Assembly: GCA_904396495.1 (NCBI GenBank)
Contig: CAJFOJ010000055.1
Span: 1 to 44,358, forward strand
Length of the DNA: 44,358 bases
Direction of reading: 5' to 3'
Source: an uncultured Oscillospiraceae bacterium
Lineage (GTDB): Bacteria; Bacillota; Clostridia; Oscillospirales; Ruminococcaceae
Part shown: positions 24,818 through 33,824 of the stretch, piece after piece
How positions within the stretch are numbered: the first letter of the stretch is position 1
How the letters are laid out: each line of letters begins with the position of its first letter
Notes under the pieces: generated by a model
What the model was told of the DNA's origin: nothing
The model's database searches: none
What the model saw: the letters and a program-made list of their open reading frames with translations, nothing else
Program-made: the position numbers and the translations under genes

Positions 24818-25248
24818 TATTGCTCACCACCTGTCTCTGTATCTTCACGTTTTACAAACTTGCATTTGATGGGCAGCTTGTGCGAAGCAAGACGCATAGC
24901 CTCACGAGCCAACTCCTCGGAAACGCCTCCGATTTCAAACATGACTCTGCCGGGCTTGACCACTGCGACCCAGTACTCAGGAGAGCCCTTACCTTTACCC
25001 ATTCGAGTTTCAGCCGGCTGCTCAGTGACGGGCTTGTCGGGGAAAATTTTGATCCAAACCTGACCGCCACGTTTGATGTAACGGGTCATAGCGATACGTG
25101 CTGCTTCAATCTGATTGGAGGTAATCCAGCAGGGCTCCAAAGCCTGCAGTCCGTACTCTCCATAACTTACAAAATTACCGCGGGTAGCTTTACCCTTCAT
25201 CCGTCCTCTCTGCTGACGACGGTATTTTACGCGCTTTGGAAGAAGCAT
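24817..25248 (-). CDS. rplP: 50S ribosomal protein L16
   Basis: This 143-residue protein near the A-site tRNA elbow has [19 protein letters not shown], the family motif [15 protein letters not shown] and [19 protein letters not shown]. The start overlaps the rpsC stop by one base and the stop overlaps the rpmC start by one base, so three genes are tightly coupled. Confidence 0.98.
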   Translation of the reverse strand: MLLPKRVKYRRQQRGRMKGKATRGNFVSYGEYGLQALEPCWITSNQIEAARIAMTRYIKRGGQVWIKIFPDKPVTEQPAETRMGKGKGSPEYWVAVVKPGRVMFEIGGVSEELAREAMRLASHKLPIKCKFVKREDTETGGEQ

Positions 25249-25973
25249 TAGCGGTTACCTCCTTCCTGTCTCGGTCTTCTGTTGTTTCTGGGGCGGTCTG
25301 ACCGGTCATTTCTGGGTGCTCTTGCAGGTCTCTTGGTAACCTCACCCTTTAAGACCTCTCCGGTGTAGATCCAAACCTTTACGCCGATTTTACCATAAGT
25401 GGTATTGGCCTCTGCAAAACCGTAGTCAATGTCTGCACGGAGGGTCTGCAGCGGAACGGTACCCTCGTCGTAGTGTTCGGTACGGGCGATTTCAGCACCG
25501 CCCAAACGGCCGCTGACACAGGTTTTGATGCCCTTAGCGCCCAAACGCATGGTGCGTCCAATAGCCTGCTTCATCGCGCGGCGGAAAGAAATTCTTCTCT
25601 CTAACTGGGAAGCGATGCTCTCAGCGACCAGCTGCGCGTTGAGATCGGGCTGTTTTACCTCGACAATGTTGACATGAACGGGTTTGCCGATCATTTTTTC
25701 CAAGCGAGCGCGGAGCTCGTTGATTTTAGCGCCGCCCTGGCCGATAACCATGCCGGGTTTTGCGCAGTGAATATGAATTCTCACCTTTAATGCATCGCGT
25801 TCGATTTCGATGCGGGGAACGCCTGCAGCTTTCAATTCCTCTTTGATGAAATTACGGACATTGTAATCCTCAACAAGGGTATCGCCGAAAGCATTACCAT
25901 TGACAAACCAGCGGGAATCCCAATCTTTGATAACTCCTACACGAAGTCCGTGCGGATTTACTTTTTGGCCCAT
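25248..25973 (-). CDS. rpsC: 30S ribosomal protein S3
   Basis: This 241-residue protein lines the mRNA entry channel. It has the KH type II domain with [20 protein letters not shown] at about 70-90 and the C-terminal S3 domain with [20 protein letters not shown]. The basic Arg/Asn-rich tail ([16 protein letters not shown]) is longer than in B. subtilis (218 residues) and probably disordered. It lies 20 nt after rplV and overlaps rplP by one base. Confidence 0.98.
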   Translation of the reverse strand: MGQKVNPHGLRVGVIKDWDSRWFVNGNAFGDTLVEDYNVRNFIKEELKAAGVPRIEIERDALKVRIHIHCAKPGMVIGQGGAKINELRARLEKMIGKPVHVNIVEVKQPDLNAQLVAESIASQLERRISFRRAMKQAIGRTMRLGAKGIKTCVSGRLGGAEIARTEHYDEGTVPLQTLRADIDYGFAEANTTYGKIGVKVWIYTGEVLKGEVTKRPARAPRNDRSDRPRNNRRPRQEGGNR

Positions 25974-25993
25974 AGTTTACCTCCTCTTTCAGC

Positions 25994-26329
25994 TTATTCC
26001 TTTTCCTTCAGGACAAGGGTGACATGCGAAGTTCTCTTGAATACTCTAAAGGCACGGCCCTGTGCTCTAGGTCTAATTCTCTTCATGATGGGACCGGGGC
26101 ATACAAAGCATTCCGCAACATACAGATTGTTCACGTCCATATTAAAGTTGTGGTCTGCGTTTGCGATGGCCGACTTCAGAAGCTTCTCGAGATGCTCACA
26201 AGCAGCTTTAGGTGTATATCTGAGAATCGCCATAGCAGTATCAGTGTCCTTGCCTCTGATGAGGTCGAGCACAATCTGAACCTTTCTGGGAGCGATGCGC
26301 ACATTTCTCAGGTAAGCTTTTGCTTCCAT
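25994..26329 (-). CDS. rplV: 50S ribosomal protein L22
   Basis: This 111-residue protein has an extended hairpin in the exit tunnel. [20 protein letters not shown] and [20 protein letters not shown] followed by RAQGRA form the signature. The ATG at 26329 is preceded by AGGAGG. It lies 20 nt after rpsS and 20 nt before rpsC. Confidence 0.98.
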   Translation of the reverse strand: MEAKAYLRNVRIAPRKVQIVLDLIRGKDTDTAMAILRYTPKAACEHLEKLLKSAIANADHNFNMDVNNLYVAECFVCPGPIMKRIRPRAQGRAFRVFKRTSHVTLVLKEKE

Positions 26330-26349
26330 TCAAAAATCCTCCTTTCGGC

Positions 26350-26631
26350 CTACTTTCCGTTATTTGACGTCTTGGAGCCAGCATGGCCTCTATACGTTCT
26401 GGTGGGGGCAAACTCGCCGAGTTTGTGACCGACCATATCCTCTGTGATGTACACCGGCACGTGTTTCCGCCCGTCATGCACAGCAAAGGTGTGTCCAACA
26501 AATTCAGGGAAAATCGTGGAGGCTCTGCTCCAGGTTTTCAATACTTTTTTGTCGCCGGACTCGTTCATGGCGACGACTCTCTTGTACAACGCAGGCTGTA
26601 CGAAAGGTCCCTTTTTAACACTTCTACCCAT
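26350..26631 (-). CDS. rpsS: 30S ribosomal protein S19
   Basis: This 93-residue head protein opens [19 protein letters not shown] and contains [20 protein letters not shown] and [17 protein letters not shown], all diagnostic. It lies 19 nt after rplB and 20 nt before rplV. Confidence 0.98.
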   Translation of the reverse strand: MGRSVKKGPFVQPALYKRVVAMNESGDKKVLKTWSRASTIFPEFVGHTFAVHDGRKHVPVYITEDMVGHKLGEFAPTRTYRGHAGSKTSNNGK

Positions 26632-26650
26632 GATTCAGCTGCCTCCTCTC

Positions 26651-27484
26651 TTATTTCTCGTTTCTACGTCTTACAATAAATTTGTCAGAACGATGATGTT
26701 TCGCACGGGTCTTGTAACCCAAGGTGGGTTTACCCCAAGGGGTAACAGGAGAAGGACGGCCGATGGGAGATTTACCTTCACCACCACCGTGAGGATGGTC
26801 GCAGGGGTTCATAACGGAACCGCGGACAGTAGGTCTCCAGCCCATGTGACGTTTTCTACCAGCTTTACCGATAGAGACGTTCTCGTGGTCGATGTTGCCG
26901 ACCTGACCGACAGTAGCCATGCACCTTGCAGGGATGTTGCGAAGCTCTCCAGAGGGAAGTCTTACCAAGGCGTATTCGCCTTCCTTCGCCATCAACTGAG
27001 CCTGATTGCCAGCGGCACGGACCAGTTGGGCACCCTTTCCGGGGTACAACTCCACGTTGTGGATAAAGGTACCGACCGGAATATTCGCCATAGGAAGGGC
27101 ATTGCCGGGTTTGATATCGGCGTCTTCGCCGCTTCTGACTTTATCGCCGACTTTGAGCCCATTGGGAGCGAGGATATAGCGCTTTTCGCCATCCTCATAC
27201 TGAATGAGCGCAATGTGAGCCGAACGGTTGGGATCATACTCTAAAGTGAGGACGTTTGCGTCCATTCCCTGCTTGTCGCGTTTAAAGTCGATAATACGGT
27301 ATTTGGTTCTGTTTCCACCTCCACGGTGACGAACAGTAATGCGGCCATAGCTATTACGGCCGGATTTTTTCTTCATAGGCTCCAAGAGGCTTCTTTCAGG
27401 AGCGACCTTGGAAAGAGAAGAATAATCGGTTACTGTCATTTGACGTCTACCGGGAGTGGTGGGATTATATGACTTGATTGCCAT
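26651..27484 (-). CDS. rplB: 50S ribosomal protein L2
   Basis: This 277-residue protein supports the peptidyl-transferase centre. It has [56 protein letters not shown] and the functionally important histidine motif [15 protein letters not shown] near residue 230. The length equals that of B. subtilis L2. It follows rplW after 97 nt, a gap holding a 6-bp hairpin (CAGGGA/TCCCTG near 27544-27558). A 266-codon plus-strand frame over this gene is a shadow. Confidence 0.98.
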   Translation of the reverse strand: MAIKSYNPTTPGRRQMTVTDYSSLSKVAPERSLLEPMKKKSGRNSYGRITVRHRGGGNRTKYRIIDFKRDKQGMDANVLTLEYDPNRSAHIALIQYEDGEKRYILAPNGLKVGDKVRSGEDADIKPGNALPMANIPVGTFIHNVELYPGKGAQLVRAAGNQAQLMAKEGEYALVRLPSGELRNIPARCMATVGQVGNIDHENVSIGKAGRKRHMGWRPTVRGSVMNPCDHPHGGGEGKSPIGRPSPVTPWGKPTLGYKTRAKHHRSDKFIVRRRNEK

Positions 27485-27581
27485 TTACATTCACTCTCCT
27501 AATTCGGTTTAGCGAGAAGCGTTTGGCTTCCCATACATCACCCAGGGAAAATCCCTGAATCGCCAATTCAATCGGATCCGC

Positions 27582-27875
27582 TTAGATCATACCCTCAAAA
27601 AACTCAATGGGCTTAGAATCCTCGCTCAATTTCACGATGGCCTTTTTCCAGTCGGGCTGATAGCCGGCTGTGCGGCCCATCCTTTTGAATCTGCCTTTGC
27701 AGTTCATGGTGTTCACCTTATCAACAGTAACGTCAAAAAGGGTTTCCACCGCTTTGGCGATTTCAATTTTATTGGCGTCTTTCGCAACTTTGAAGGTGTA
27801 TTGCTTCATCGAGATGCCGGACATGGATTTTTCGGTAATGATAGGCTTCAGAATAATATCCTGTGCTCTTTTCAT
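27582..27875 (-). CDS. rplW: 50S ribosomal protein L23
   Basis: This 97-residue tunnel-exit protein, a docking site for trigger factor and SRP, has IILKPIITEKSM, YTFKVAKDANKIEIAKAVE and VNTMNCKGRFKR. The ATG overlaps the rplD stop by one base. The C-terminus ends EFFEGMI. It precedes rplB by 97 nt. Confidence 0.98.
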   Translation of the reverse strand: MKRAQDIILKPIITEKSMSGISMKQYTFKVAKDANKIEIAKAVETLFDVTVDKVNTMNCKGRFKRMGRTAGYQPDWKKAIVKLSEDSKPIEFFEGMI

Positions 27876-28498
27876 TATGCGTACACCTCCTCAATCTTCT
27901 GAGCGGCGTCTTTGACTACGATAAATTTATCGTAATTTAAAACGTCGTACACATTTAGGGTGTTGACGTAAGCAGTCTTCACGCCGGGAATATTATGGGC
28001 GCTTCTTACCACCTTTTCGTCGTTTTGCTCCAATACAATGAGGGCTTTCTTCTCAGCGCCCAGTGCTTTGAGCATATTGACGATGGTTTTTGTCTTAAAC
28101 TCGTCCATCTCGATTTTGTCAACGACGATCATATCGTTGTCGAGTACTTTCGAAGAAAAGGCGGATTTCAGCGCCAATCTCTTCATCTTTTTATTGAGCG
28201 CCAGTCTGTAGCTGCGGGGTTTGGGCCCGATTGCGACACCGCCGCCAACCCACTGGGGAGCCCTAATAGAGCCCTGTCTTGCATGACCTGTACCCTTTTG
28301 ACGCCACGGCTTGCGGCCGCCGCCTCTAACCTCGGTACGGGTGAGGGTGGACTGAGTGCCCTGACGCTGGTTGGCAAGGTAAGCAACTACTGCCTGGTGC
28401 ATAACCGCTGCGTTCGGTTTGATTCCAAATACGGCGTCGGAAAGCTCCATCTGGGAGACTTCTTTACCTGCCATATCAAATACGGAAACCTTTGGCAT
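27875..28498 (-). CDS. rplD: 50S ribosomal protein L4
   Basis: This 207-residue protein has a tunnel loop recognisable as [19 protein letters not shown] followed by [19 protein letters not shown]. In E. coli L4 represses the S10 operon by attenuating transcription in its leader and inhibiting translation. Whether that applies to the terminator-containing leader seen here is untested. It lies 17 nt after rplC and overlaps rplW by one base. Confidence 0.98.
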   Translation of the reverse strand: MPKVSVFDMAGKEVSQMELSDAVFGIKPNAAVMHQAVVAYLANQRQGTQSTLTRTEVRGGGRKPWRQKGTGHARQGSIRAPQWVGGGVAIGPKPRSYRLALNKKMKRLALKSAFSSKVLDNDMIVVDKIEMDEFKTKTIVNMLKALGAEKKALIVLEQNDEKVVRSAHNIPGVKTAYVNTLNVYDVLNYDKFIVVKDAAQKIEEVYA

Positions 28499-28515
28499 TA
28501 TAATTCCTCCTTCCC

Positions 28516-29148
28516 TTACGCCTTCTTGCTGTCAGAGAGGATGACCACGCCGCCTCTAGGGCCGGGGATCGCACCTCTGATGGCAATCAGATTGTTTTCA
28601 GCATCGACTTTGACGACTTCCAAATTCTGCACGGTGACCCGCTCATGGCCCATATGGCCGGCCATGCCCTTACCTTTAAAAATTCTCGAGGGGTCGGAGA
28701 TGGCGCCCATGGAGCCGGCTTGTCTCGCAACGGGGCCGGTACCGTGAGAAGCTCTCAGAGAATGGTTGCCGTGGCGTTTAATAGCGCCTGCGAAGCCTTT
28801 ACCTTTACTTGTGCCGGTGGCGTCGATCATGTCGCCGACTTCAAAAGTATCGGCCTTGATGATGTCACCCACATTGAATGCGCTGCAATCGTCCATTCTG
28901 AATTCTCTCAAAACTCTCTTAGCAGCGACGTCAGCTTTTTCAAAATGGCCTTTGAGCGGCTTGTTCAGCTTGTGTGGTTTCGCGTCGCCAAATCCCACCT
29001 GGATAGCTTCGTAGCCGTCATTCTGCTGGGTTTTCTTCTGAACAACCACGCAAGGGCCGGCTTCAACCACGGTGACCGGAATGACTTTTCCGCTTTCATC
29101 GAAAATCTGGGTCATACCGATTTTCTTACCGATGATTCCTTTTTTCAT
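28516..29148 (-). CDS. rplC: 50S ribosomal protein L3
   Basis: This 210-residue protein begins [20 protein letters not shown] and carries the signature [20 protein letters not shown] with [21 protein letters not shown]-like continuation. The glutamine methylation site region (ARQAGSMG) is present. It follows rpsJ after 118 nt. That gap contains a small hairpin (GTTGGC/GCCAAC near 29173-29190). Confidence 0.98.
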   Translation of the reverse strand: MKKGIIGKKIGMTQIFDESGKVIPVTVVEAGPCVVVQKKTQQNDGYEAIQVGFGDAKPHKLNKPLKGHFEKADVAAKRVLREFRMDDCSAFNVGDIIKADTFEVGDMIDATGTSKGKGFAGAIKRHGNHSLRASHGTGPVARQAGSMGAISDPSRIFKGKGMAGHMGHERVTVQNLEVVKVDAENNLIAIRGAIPGPRGGVVILSDSKKA

Positions 29149-29266
29149 CTTTTTTCCTCCTTATAGGCTATTGGTTGGCCTGATGCCAACATGACCTTCC
29201 AAAGCTTTTACCAAAACTTCGGAAATGCGAGGCGTTTTCATGAACCTTCCTGGATTCATGTCGAAA

Positions 29267-29578
29267 TTACAGGTTAATTTCGATTTCCACGCCCGCGGGG
29301 AGCTCAAGGCCCTGCAACGCTTCAACTGTCTTTGCAGACGGTCTCAACACGTCGATGAGTCTTTTGTGAGTCCGCATCTCAAACTGCTCGCGGCTGTCTT
29401 TGTACTTGTGTACAGCACGAAGGATGGTTACAACCTCTTTCTGGGTAGGCAGAGGAATGGGTCCTGCAACTCTAGCACCTGTTTTCTTTGCGGTTTCCAC
29501 GATTTTCGCCGCGGAAGCATCCACCAGATTGTGATCGTAACTCTTCAGTTTGATCCTTAATTTTTCTTTGACTGCCAC
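29267..29578 (-). CDS. rpsJ: 30S ribosomal protein S10 (NusE), GTG start
   Basis: This 103-residue protein serves both in the ribosome and in NusB-dependent antitermination. [40 protein letters not shown] and [15 protein letters not shown] are diagnostic. The start is a GTG at 29578, with GGAGG nine bases upstream. The nearby ATG is out of frame. It is the first gene of the cluster, preceded by a leader of about 320 nt with a strong promoter and an internal terminator. Confidence 0.98.
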   Translation of the reverse strand: MAVKEKLRIKLKSYDHNLVDASAAKIVETAKKTGARVAGPIPLPTQKEVVTILRAVHKYKDSREQFEMRTHKRLIDVLRPSAKTVEALQGLELPAGVEIEINL

Positions 29579-29903
29579 TTGTCATCGCCTCCTTAGAAAT
29601 TTGCGGGGACAAGACAATCGTTTGAACACGTTTCCGGGTGTTTCATAAGCTCACATCAAAAAAACCGAAAAAACGCATGGTTTTTCCGGGTAGTCTTCAG
29701 AAACACCGCGCACTTGCAGCCTCAAAAGGCGCAGTTTGCACAGAAACCCCGATTTTGAGGACACACTTCCTCTGATCGGTCGATTCCATCGGTATCCAAT
29801 CTTTTGTCGCCCGGTTTAAAATCGGACATACTCGGCGAAAATTACCTGCAAAACGCAGCAACCTTTCGCTTCATCGCATATCTGTCGCAGTCACGCAACA
29901 ATG
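29579..29903 (-). promoter_or_regulatory. Long 5' leader of the S10 cluster (possible attenuator)
   Basis: About 320 nt separate the predicted transcription start from the rpsJ start codon, and no protein is encoded there. The leader contains an intrinsic terminator at 29658-29689 and GC-rich segments that could form competing structures. This is the layout of a transcription-attenuated ribosomal operon. I cannot match it to a named leader family by eye. Confidence 0.55.
29658..29689 (-). terminator. Intrinsic terminator inside the S10 leader
   Basis: On the minus strand CCGGAAAAAC (29689-29680) pairs with GTTTTTTCGG (29674-29665), with one G-U pair and a 5-nt loop. Seven T follow (29664-29658). 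It lies about 210 nt after the promoter and 80 nt before the rpsJ start, so it would block the ribosomal cluster unless bypassed. Confidence 0.7.
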
Positions 29904-29932
29904 ATTATATCCCACAAAACCGGTCTTTGCAA
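29904..29932 (-). promoter_or_regulatory. Sigma-A promoter of the S10-spc-alpha cluster
   Basis: On the minus strand TTGCAA (29932-29927), a 17-nt spacer and a perfect TATAAT (29909-29904). I saw no comparable promoter within the roughly 15.6 kb of genes downstream, though I did not scan every gap exhaustively. Confidence 0.8.
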
Positions 29933-30015
29933 GGGTTTATACCCAAATAATTGTTAATTTTTTGTGAATTAGCGAAACCAATTGGGAACTTAGCTGGTAT
30001 CTACTATAGATAATA

Positions 30016-30050
30016 TCAAAAAACGGACCGGAATACAATCCCAGTCCGTC
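30016..30050 (-). terminator. Terminator of the GntR/ABC exporter operon
   Basis: On the minus strand ACGGACTGG and CCGGTCCGT form an imperfect stem, followed by TTTTTTG. It starts a few bases after the permease stop codon. Confidence 0.8.
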
Positions 30051-30056
30051 TTCCTA

Positions 30057-30887
30057 CTATTCGAGATTCAACTTTTTGGCCAACAAGTACCGGGTGCCCA
30101 GAAAACATCCTACGCCCCACACCACATTGATGCCTAGCGCTGTGAGGAAAATTCCGTGAAGGATCATCAGGGGCTCTTTTGAGGAAATGGATTCTAACAT
30201 TATTTCTAATTGGCTGGAACTGGCAAAAACGTCAGCGCCGACAGCAACAACGATAACCATTCCCACAACCGCAACAATTTGAAGCACAAAAGTGAGGCCG
30301 ATGTAAGCCAAGATGGAACCCAGAAGCTTTTGTTTACCAAATAGCTGCCCAATGCCCATCGAGACATAGAACATCAAAATTGACGATAGTATTTCTATCA
30401 ATATCAATACCACTACTTCGACGACAAGAAGCCACCCGTGGATACCAAGCCGGCCCATAGCCTCGAAAAACAGAGCGATAAATTCCGGCAGTTTTCGATA
30501 GCTTTCCATGTTCATCGCCAACAGCAAAATCGCCGCCACTACCAGTACGCCGCTGGCCACATACCAAACACTGGAAGTAATCAGTTTGGCCCAAATGTGC
30601 GTAGAAGGCTTTACCGGTAAAGTATGCATTAAATAGCCCTCATCCCCTAACAAATTGCGATAAAACCGCTGCACAGAAATAAAGAACGTCAAAAACAATA
30701 CTCCTATGATAAAAAGGGTGTATATGACGACAAAAATTCCAGCAACAGCCCCGTTTAACAATTGTTGTACCGGCGGGATGGAAAGGAGTACTTTGCCTAA
30801 CACCGTCACTAGCAAAAGCGCCAGGTAGGCCGGCAGAAAAACTCTTGCGGTGGCCTTAAACTCGTATTTAATCAGTTTTGCTAGCAT
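30057..30887 (-). CDS. ABC exporter membrane subunit (ABC-2 type)
   Basis: This 276-residue protein has about six membrane spans. The first (near 15-37) follows the short amphipathic start MLAKLIKYEFKATARV. FYRNLLGDEGYLMHTLPVKP between spans two and three is typical of ABC-2 type permeases that partner YtrB-like ATPases. It would form the membrane part of an exporter with the product of the overlapping gene upstream (7-nt overlap). The substrate is unknown. In related systems the operon responds to cell-wall-active compounds. Confidence 0.85.
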   Translation of the reverse strand: MLAKLIKYEFKATARVFLPAYLALLLVTVLGKVLLSIPPVQQLLNGAVAGIFVVIYTLFIIGVLFLTFFISVQRFYRNLLGDEGYLMHTLPVKPSTHIWAKLITSSVWYVASGVLVVAAILLLAMNMESYRKLPEFIALFFEAMGRLGIHGWLLVVEVVVLILIEILSSILMFYVSMGIGQLFGKQKLLGSILAYIGLTFVLQIVAVVGMVIVVAVGADVFASSSQLEIMLESISSKEPLMILHGIFLTALGINVVWGVGCFLGTRYLLAKKLNLE

Positions 30888-31579
30888 TTGAATACCTCCC
30901 TAAACAAAGCGTCTACGCTCATTCCCCGCTCCTCACGGATTTGTTCCACAGACGCTTTCAGCCGAACCTCTCCCATGTGGATGAAGACCACTTCATCTAA
31001 AATTTTCTCAATGTCGGAAATCAGATGGGTGGAAATAACCACTGTCGCATTTTCATTATAATTAGTAATAATGGTATTGAGAATATAGTCCCTGGCCGCT
31101 GGATCCACTCCTCCGATGGGTTCGTCCAACAAATACAGCTCTGCTTCCCTACTCATAACCAAGATGAGCTGCACCTTTTCTTTAGTCCCTTTGGACATCG
31201 TTTTTAACTTGTCAGCAGGGTTGATGTTTAACCGTTTGAGCATATCATAAGCTTTGTCTACATTAAAGTTATCATAAAAATCATGGAAAAAAGAGATGAT
31301 ATCACAAACCTTCATCCAATCGCTCAGATAACTGCGTTCAGGCAGATAGGATACGATCTTTTTGGTTTCCACGCCCGGTTGCTTTCCACCAATCAGGATT
31401 TCTCCCCGAGTGGGCGTCAAAAGGCCGTTGGCCAATTTAATGAGGGTGCTTTTTCCACTTCCATTGGGCCCTAATAGACCAATTATCTTCCCTCTATCCA
31501 AAGAGAGATCTACGCCGCACAGCGCCATTTTTCCAGTATAGGTTTTCATTAGAGACTTACACTCTAAAATGGGTTCCAT
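30881..31579 (-). CDS. ABC exporter ATPase (YtrB/CcmA-like)
   Basis: This 232-residue ATPase has Walker A GLLGPNGSGKST near residue 36, a signature region reading MSKGTKEKVQ instead of the usual LSGGQ, Walker B LYLLDEPIGGVD and the switch histidine in VISTHLI. The degenerate signature is common in this exporter group. The ATG directly abuts the stop codon of the GntR regulator, and the 3' end overlaps the permease gene, so all three form one translationally coupled operon. Confidence 0.92.
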   Translation of the reverse strand: MEPILECKSLMKTYTGKMALCGVDLSLDRGKIIGLLGPNGSGKSTLIKLANGLLTPTRGEILIGGKQPGVETKKIVSYLPERSYLSDWMKVCDIISFFHDFYDNFNVDKAYDMLKRLNINPADKLKTMSKGTKEKVQLILVMSREAELYLLDEPIGGVDPAARDYILNTIITNYNENATVVISTHLISDIEKILDEVVFIHMGEVRLKASVEQIREERGMSVDALFREVFKC

Positions 31580-31948
31580 CTATTGTTCCTCCTTCACGAT
31601 ATTTTGAACCTGCATTACAATTTCTTCATTATTAAATCCCAGCTGCCTCATATTTTCCACAAAAGCTTTAATCTCTTCTTTTGCCAATGTTTCTTTTACA
31701 TTTTCAATCATCTCTTGATCCTCCGTTACAAAGCGCCCGCTAGTCCGCTGACTATACAACAAACCTGATTGCTCCATTTCTGCCAGCGCCTTCTGCATCG
31801 TATTGGGATTCACCTCGGCTTGAGCCGCCAATTCCCGTACCGAAGGCATCCGCTGTCCGGCCCTGTATTCGCCTGATACGATACGCAATTGCAATTCTTC
31901 TATTATCTGCGCATAGATAGGCCGATCAGAACTTAATTTCCATGACAT
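31580..31948 (-). CDS. GntR-family regulator, YtrA subfamily
   Basis: This 122-residue repressor has the GntR winged helix in its N-terminal two-thirds (PIYAQIIEELQLRIVSGEY, RMPSVRELAAQAEVNPNTMQ and RTSGRFVTED). The tail of about 45 residues is the short YtrA-type dimerisation helix pair, not a ligand-binding domain. Members usually repress their own exporter operon. Here a perfect inverted repeat with 20-bp arms lies over the promoter 15-60 nt upstream and is the obvious operator. The start ATG at 31948 follows AAAGGAG. Confidence 0.93.
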   Translation of the reverse strand: MSWKLSSDRPIYAQIIEELQLRIVSGEYRAGQRMPSVRELAAQAEVNPNTMQKALAEMEQSGLLYSQRTSGRFVTEDQEMIENVKETLAKEEIKAFVENMRQLGFNNEEIVMQVQNIVKEEQ

Positions 31949-31962
31949 AGGATAACTCCTTT

Positions 31963-32008
31963 CCTATTGTACTATTGTATTAATTATCTAATACAATAGT
32001 ACAATAGG
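31963..32008 (-). promoter_or_regulatory. Perfect 20-bp-arm palindromic operator of the GntR operon
   Basis: CCTATTGTACTATTGTATTA (31963-31982) and its exact reverse complement at 31989-32008 flank a 6-nt centre. The repeat covers the -10 and part of the spacer of the promoter at 31996-32024, so a bound regulator would block transcription. In RNA the same sequence would form a 20-bp stem ahead of the ribosome-binding site. Confidence 0.8.
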
Positions 32009-32024
32009 AAACAAAAATTGTCAA
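31996..32024 (-). promoter_or_regulatory. Promoter of the GntR/ABC exporter operon
   Basis: On the minus strand a perfect TTGACA (32024-32019), a 17-nt spacer and TACTAT (32001-31996) overlap the upstream arm of the operator. Confidence 0.8.
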
Positions 32025-32109
32025 TAGCTTTTTTAAAATTATTTCCCCCAGTTTTTTTGATTTTATTTTCCAATTTTATTGAACAAATTACAAAATATTC
32101 GAAAAAATA

Positions 32110-32138
32110 TTGAAATTTCAATTTTTTTTTAGTACAAT
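32110..32138 (+). promoter_or_regulatory. Promoter of the winged-helix protein gene, with overlapping palindrome
   Basis: TTGAAA (32110-32115), a 17-nt spacer and TACAAT (32133-32138). The -35 lies inside the perfect palindrome ATTGAAATTTCAAT (32109-32122), a candidate operator. Confidence 0.65.
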
Positions 32139-32145
32139 AAATACG

Positions 32146-32169
32146 TTAAGCAATTTAACAATTGCTTAA
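32146..32169 (+). promoter_or_regulatory. Inverted repeat downstream of the winged-helix gene promoter
   Basis: TTAAGCAAT (32146-32154) and ATTGCTTAA (32161-32169) are perfect 9-bp arms with a 6-nt spacer. They cover the expected transcription start region. The repeat could be an operator, possibly for the ArsR-like domain of the encoded protein, or a 5' RNA hairpin. Confidence 0.5.
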
Positions 32170-32207
32170 TTGCCTGCCCCGTGCAGATTACTGAAAGGAG
32201 GGGTTGT

Positions 32208-33290
32208 ATGATTCATTATCATCCTGTTCCAGGAAGAATCTACGATTTGATTTTTATTGGCGCTGTCTATTATGATTATAAATCTTTTGTCATTAGAAAT
32301 CAGGAAAATTCGTTTGAGGCCACTCCAAAAATAACAACAGAAATCCATCAATTTATCCGTCGCGCCAATGAAATAGATGACAAGGCCATCTCTATCCTGT
32401 TTACATTTCAACATGATTTCCGCCTATTTTGGATCAGGTTTATCATGTCATCCCGCACTTTTTTTTCTTTTGAATCCATGGAAGATTTTTTTGAATGGCT
32501 GGAAGGACTCGATCCCACTCTGCTTCTCACCCATTTTTTAAGTTTTTTAGATAATCAAGCAAAATCCCGCCAAGACTATGAGGCATTATTCGCAGATTAT
32601 GAAAAACTGGGCGACTTTATATCCGCCTTGGATTTAGAAGATTCTGCTAAATATCAAATCGTTTCTTTATGCTTATCTCCCAAAAACTGTATTCAAAAAA
32701 TATCCCGGACATTTCGAAAAATGAATGAAATTATGGATCAAATTGAAGACCGTTTTTCGAATTATATAAACACTTTAAGAGAACATCTTCTGTTGGAAGA
32801 AGAAATTACCGAAGTTACCAAATACACCAGTTTTAATTGGAACGTCAAAAAATACGATTCATTGATATACACCCTTTCCTTTATTGACGACAGTGCGATT
32901 CACTGTCAATCGGCAGGATCTGAGGCACATTTCATATTGGGAGCCAATGCAGGATATTATAGCTGCTGTTTCCATGAGCGGATTGATTTGGTCACTTTAG
33001 GGAGTACTCTCAGTGATCAACGCAGGATCGATATCCTCAATCTTTTGGAAAATGGAGAACGATATGCCACCGAAATTGCCCAAATCTTAAAAATTCCCAA
33101 CAACACCCTTTTTTATCATTTGAATCAATTACTAGCTGCTAATCTAATCTCCACCCGTATTTCTGGCAGAAAGACCTTTTATTCCTTAAAGTCCAAAACC
33201 TTTAAGGCGATTTCCGATTATTTTGAAAATTACTATAAAATTATCGCAGAAAAGGAAAAAGAAAACGAAATGTTGGAAGTAAAGGTATAA
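32208..33290 (+). CDS. Winged-helix (ArsR-like) regulator with a long unrecognised N-terminal domain
   Basis: This 360-residue protein has a C-terminal winged helix at about 265-335 (LSDQRRIDILNLLENGE, ATEIAQILKIPNNTLFYHLN, LISTRISGRKTFYSLKS), clearly ArsR-like. The N-terminal 260 residues resemble no family I know. They are rich in aromatic and acidic residues, soluble and mainly helical in appearance. Bacilli and Clostridia have several ArsR-type proteins of this size with a similar layout. The start at 32208 follows AAAGGAGGGG closely. The longer reading to 32181 runs through that site. The gene diverges from the GntR exporter operon and is the only other plus-strand protein gene of the window. 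Inverted repeats around its promoter suggest autoregulation. The effector is unknown. Confidence 0.8.
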   Translation: MIHYHPVPGRIYDLIFIGAVYYDYKSFVIRNQENSFEATPKITTEIHQFIRRANEIDDKAISILFTFQHDFRLFWIRFIMSSRTFFSFESMEDFFEWLEGLDPTLLLTHFLSFLDNQAKSRQDYEALFADYEKLGDFISALDLEDSAKYQIVSLCLSPKNCIQKISRTFRKMNEIMDQIEDRFSNYINTLREHLLLEEEITEVTKYTSFNWNVKKYDSLIYTLSFIDDSAIHCQSAGSEAHFILGANAGYYSCCFHERIDLVTLGSTLSDQRRIDILNLLENGERYATEIAQILKIPNNTLFYHLNQLLAANLISTRISGRKTFYSLKSKTFKAISDYFENYYKIIAEKEKENEMLEVKV

Positions 33291-33425
33291 AAATCAAAAC
33301 CACGCGTTAAATGCGTGGTATGCCCAAGCTCTGAAAGGGCATATAACTGGCAAAGTTCTCAAGACGCACAGAATAAGTCCACCAACTGCATTACTTTTAC
33401 AGGCCGCTGCTAAAGCGGCCTGTTC

Positions 33426-33819
33426 TTACGCCTTGGAATTCTTGCTACCCGTAAACGGGCCAAAATATTTCTTGAAACTGACTTGGTCTGCCGCAATATC
33501 TTTTTGTAGCTGATTCTTGATGTATTCTTTTATCGCTTTTTATTGTGACCAACCGTATCCACGTAATATTCCTGGCATCAAAAATGTCTGTTACCATATT
33601 TATACTTGGCGGCATGCTTACCAGTATGTGTATTATAAACCGGGCATGCCTGTGCTTCCAGAATTTCTGGCTCCTTTTGCTTACATCGCTTTCTTAGTAT
33701 CTGTCCTATATCTGCCTTGATTTCTCCATACACCTCTTTCCTTCGATATTGTGGAGCAAATACTCTATATAACACTGACATCTCCATTTGGAATGTGTTA
33801 AACTTTACATGCCATTCAT
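33426..33819 (-). pseudogene. tnpA: IS200-family transposase (tnpA) with stop, frameshift and internal deletion
   Basis: From the ATG at 33819 the frame reads four residues, a TAA (33805-33807), then SLTHSKWRCQCYI, the typical IS200 start. A frameshift leads to VFAPQYRRKEVYGEIKADIG and ILEAQACP. At this point about 30 residues that normally carry the catalytic HUH motif are missing, and the frame resumes at KHAAKYKYGNRHF. After another stop it continues EYYVDTVGHN, KEYIKNQLQKDIAADQVSF and ends with TAA at 33426. YYVDTVG is the region of the catalytic tyrosine-bearing helix or next to it. The order of motifs makes a Y1 transposase relic very likely, and it cannot be active. Confidence 0.8.
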
Positions 33820-33824
33820 CGACA

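Noticed and set aside
26444-27244. 266-codon plus-strand open frame
   Set aside because: It lies antisense to rpsS and rplB, whose proteins are unmistakable. The frame is kept open by codon bias of the real genes.
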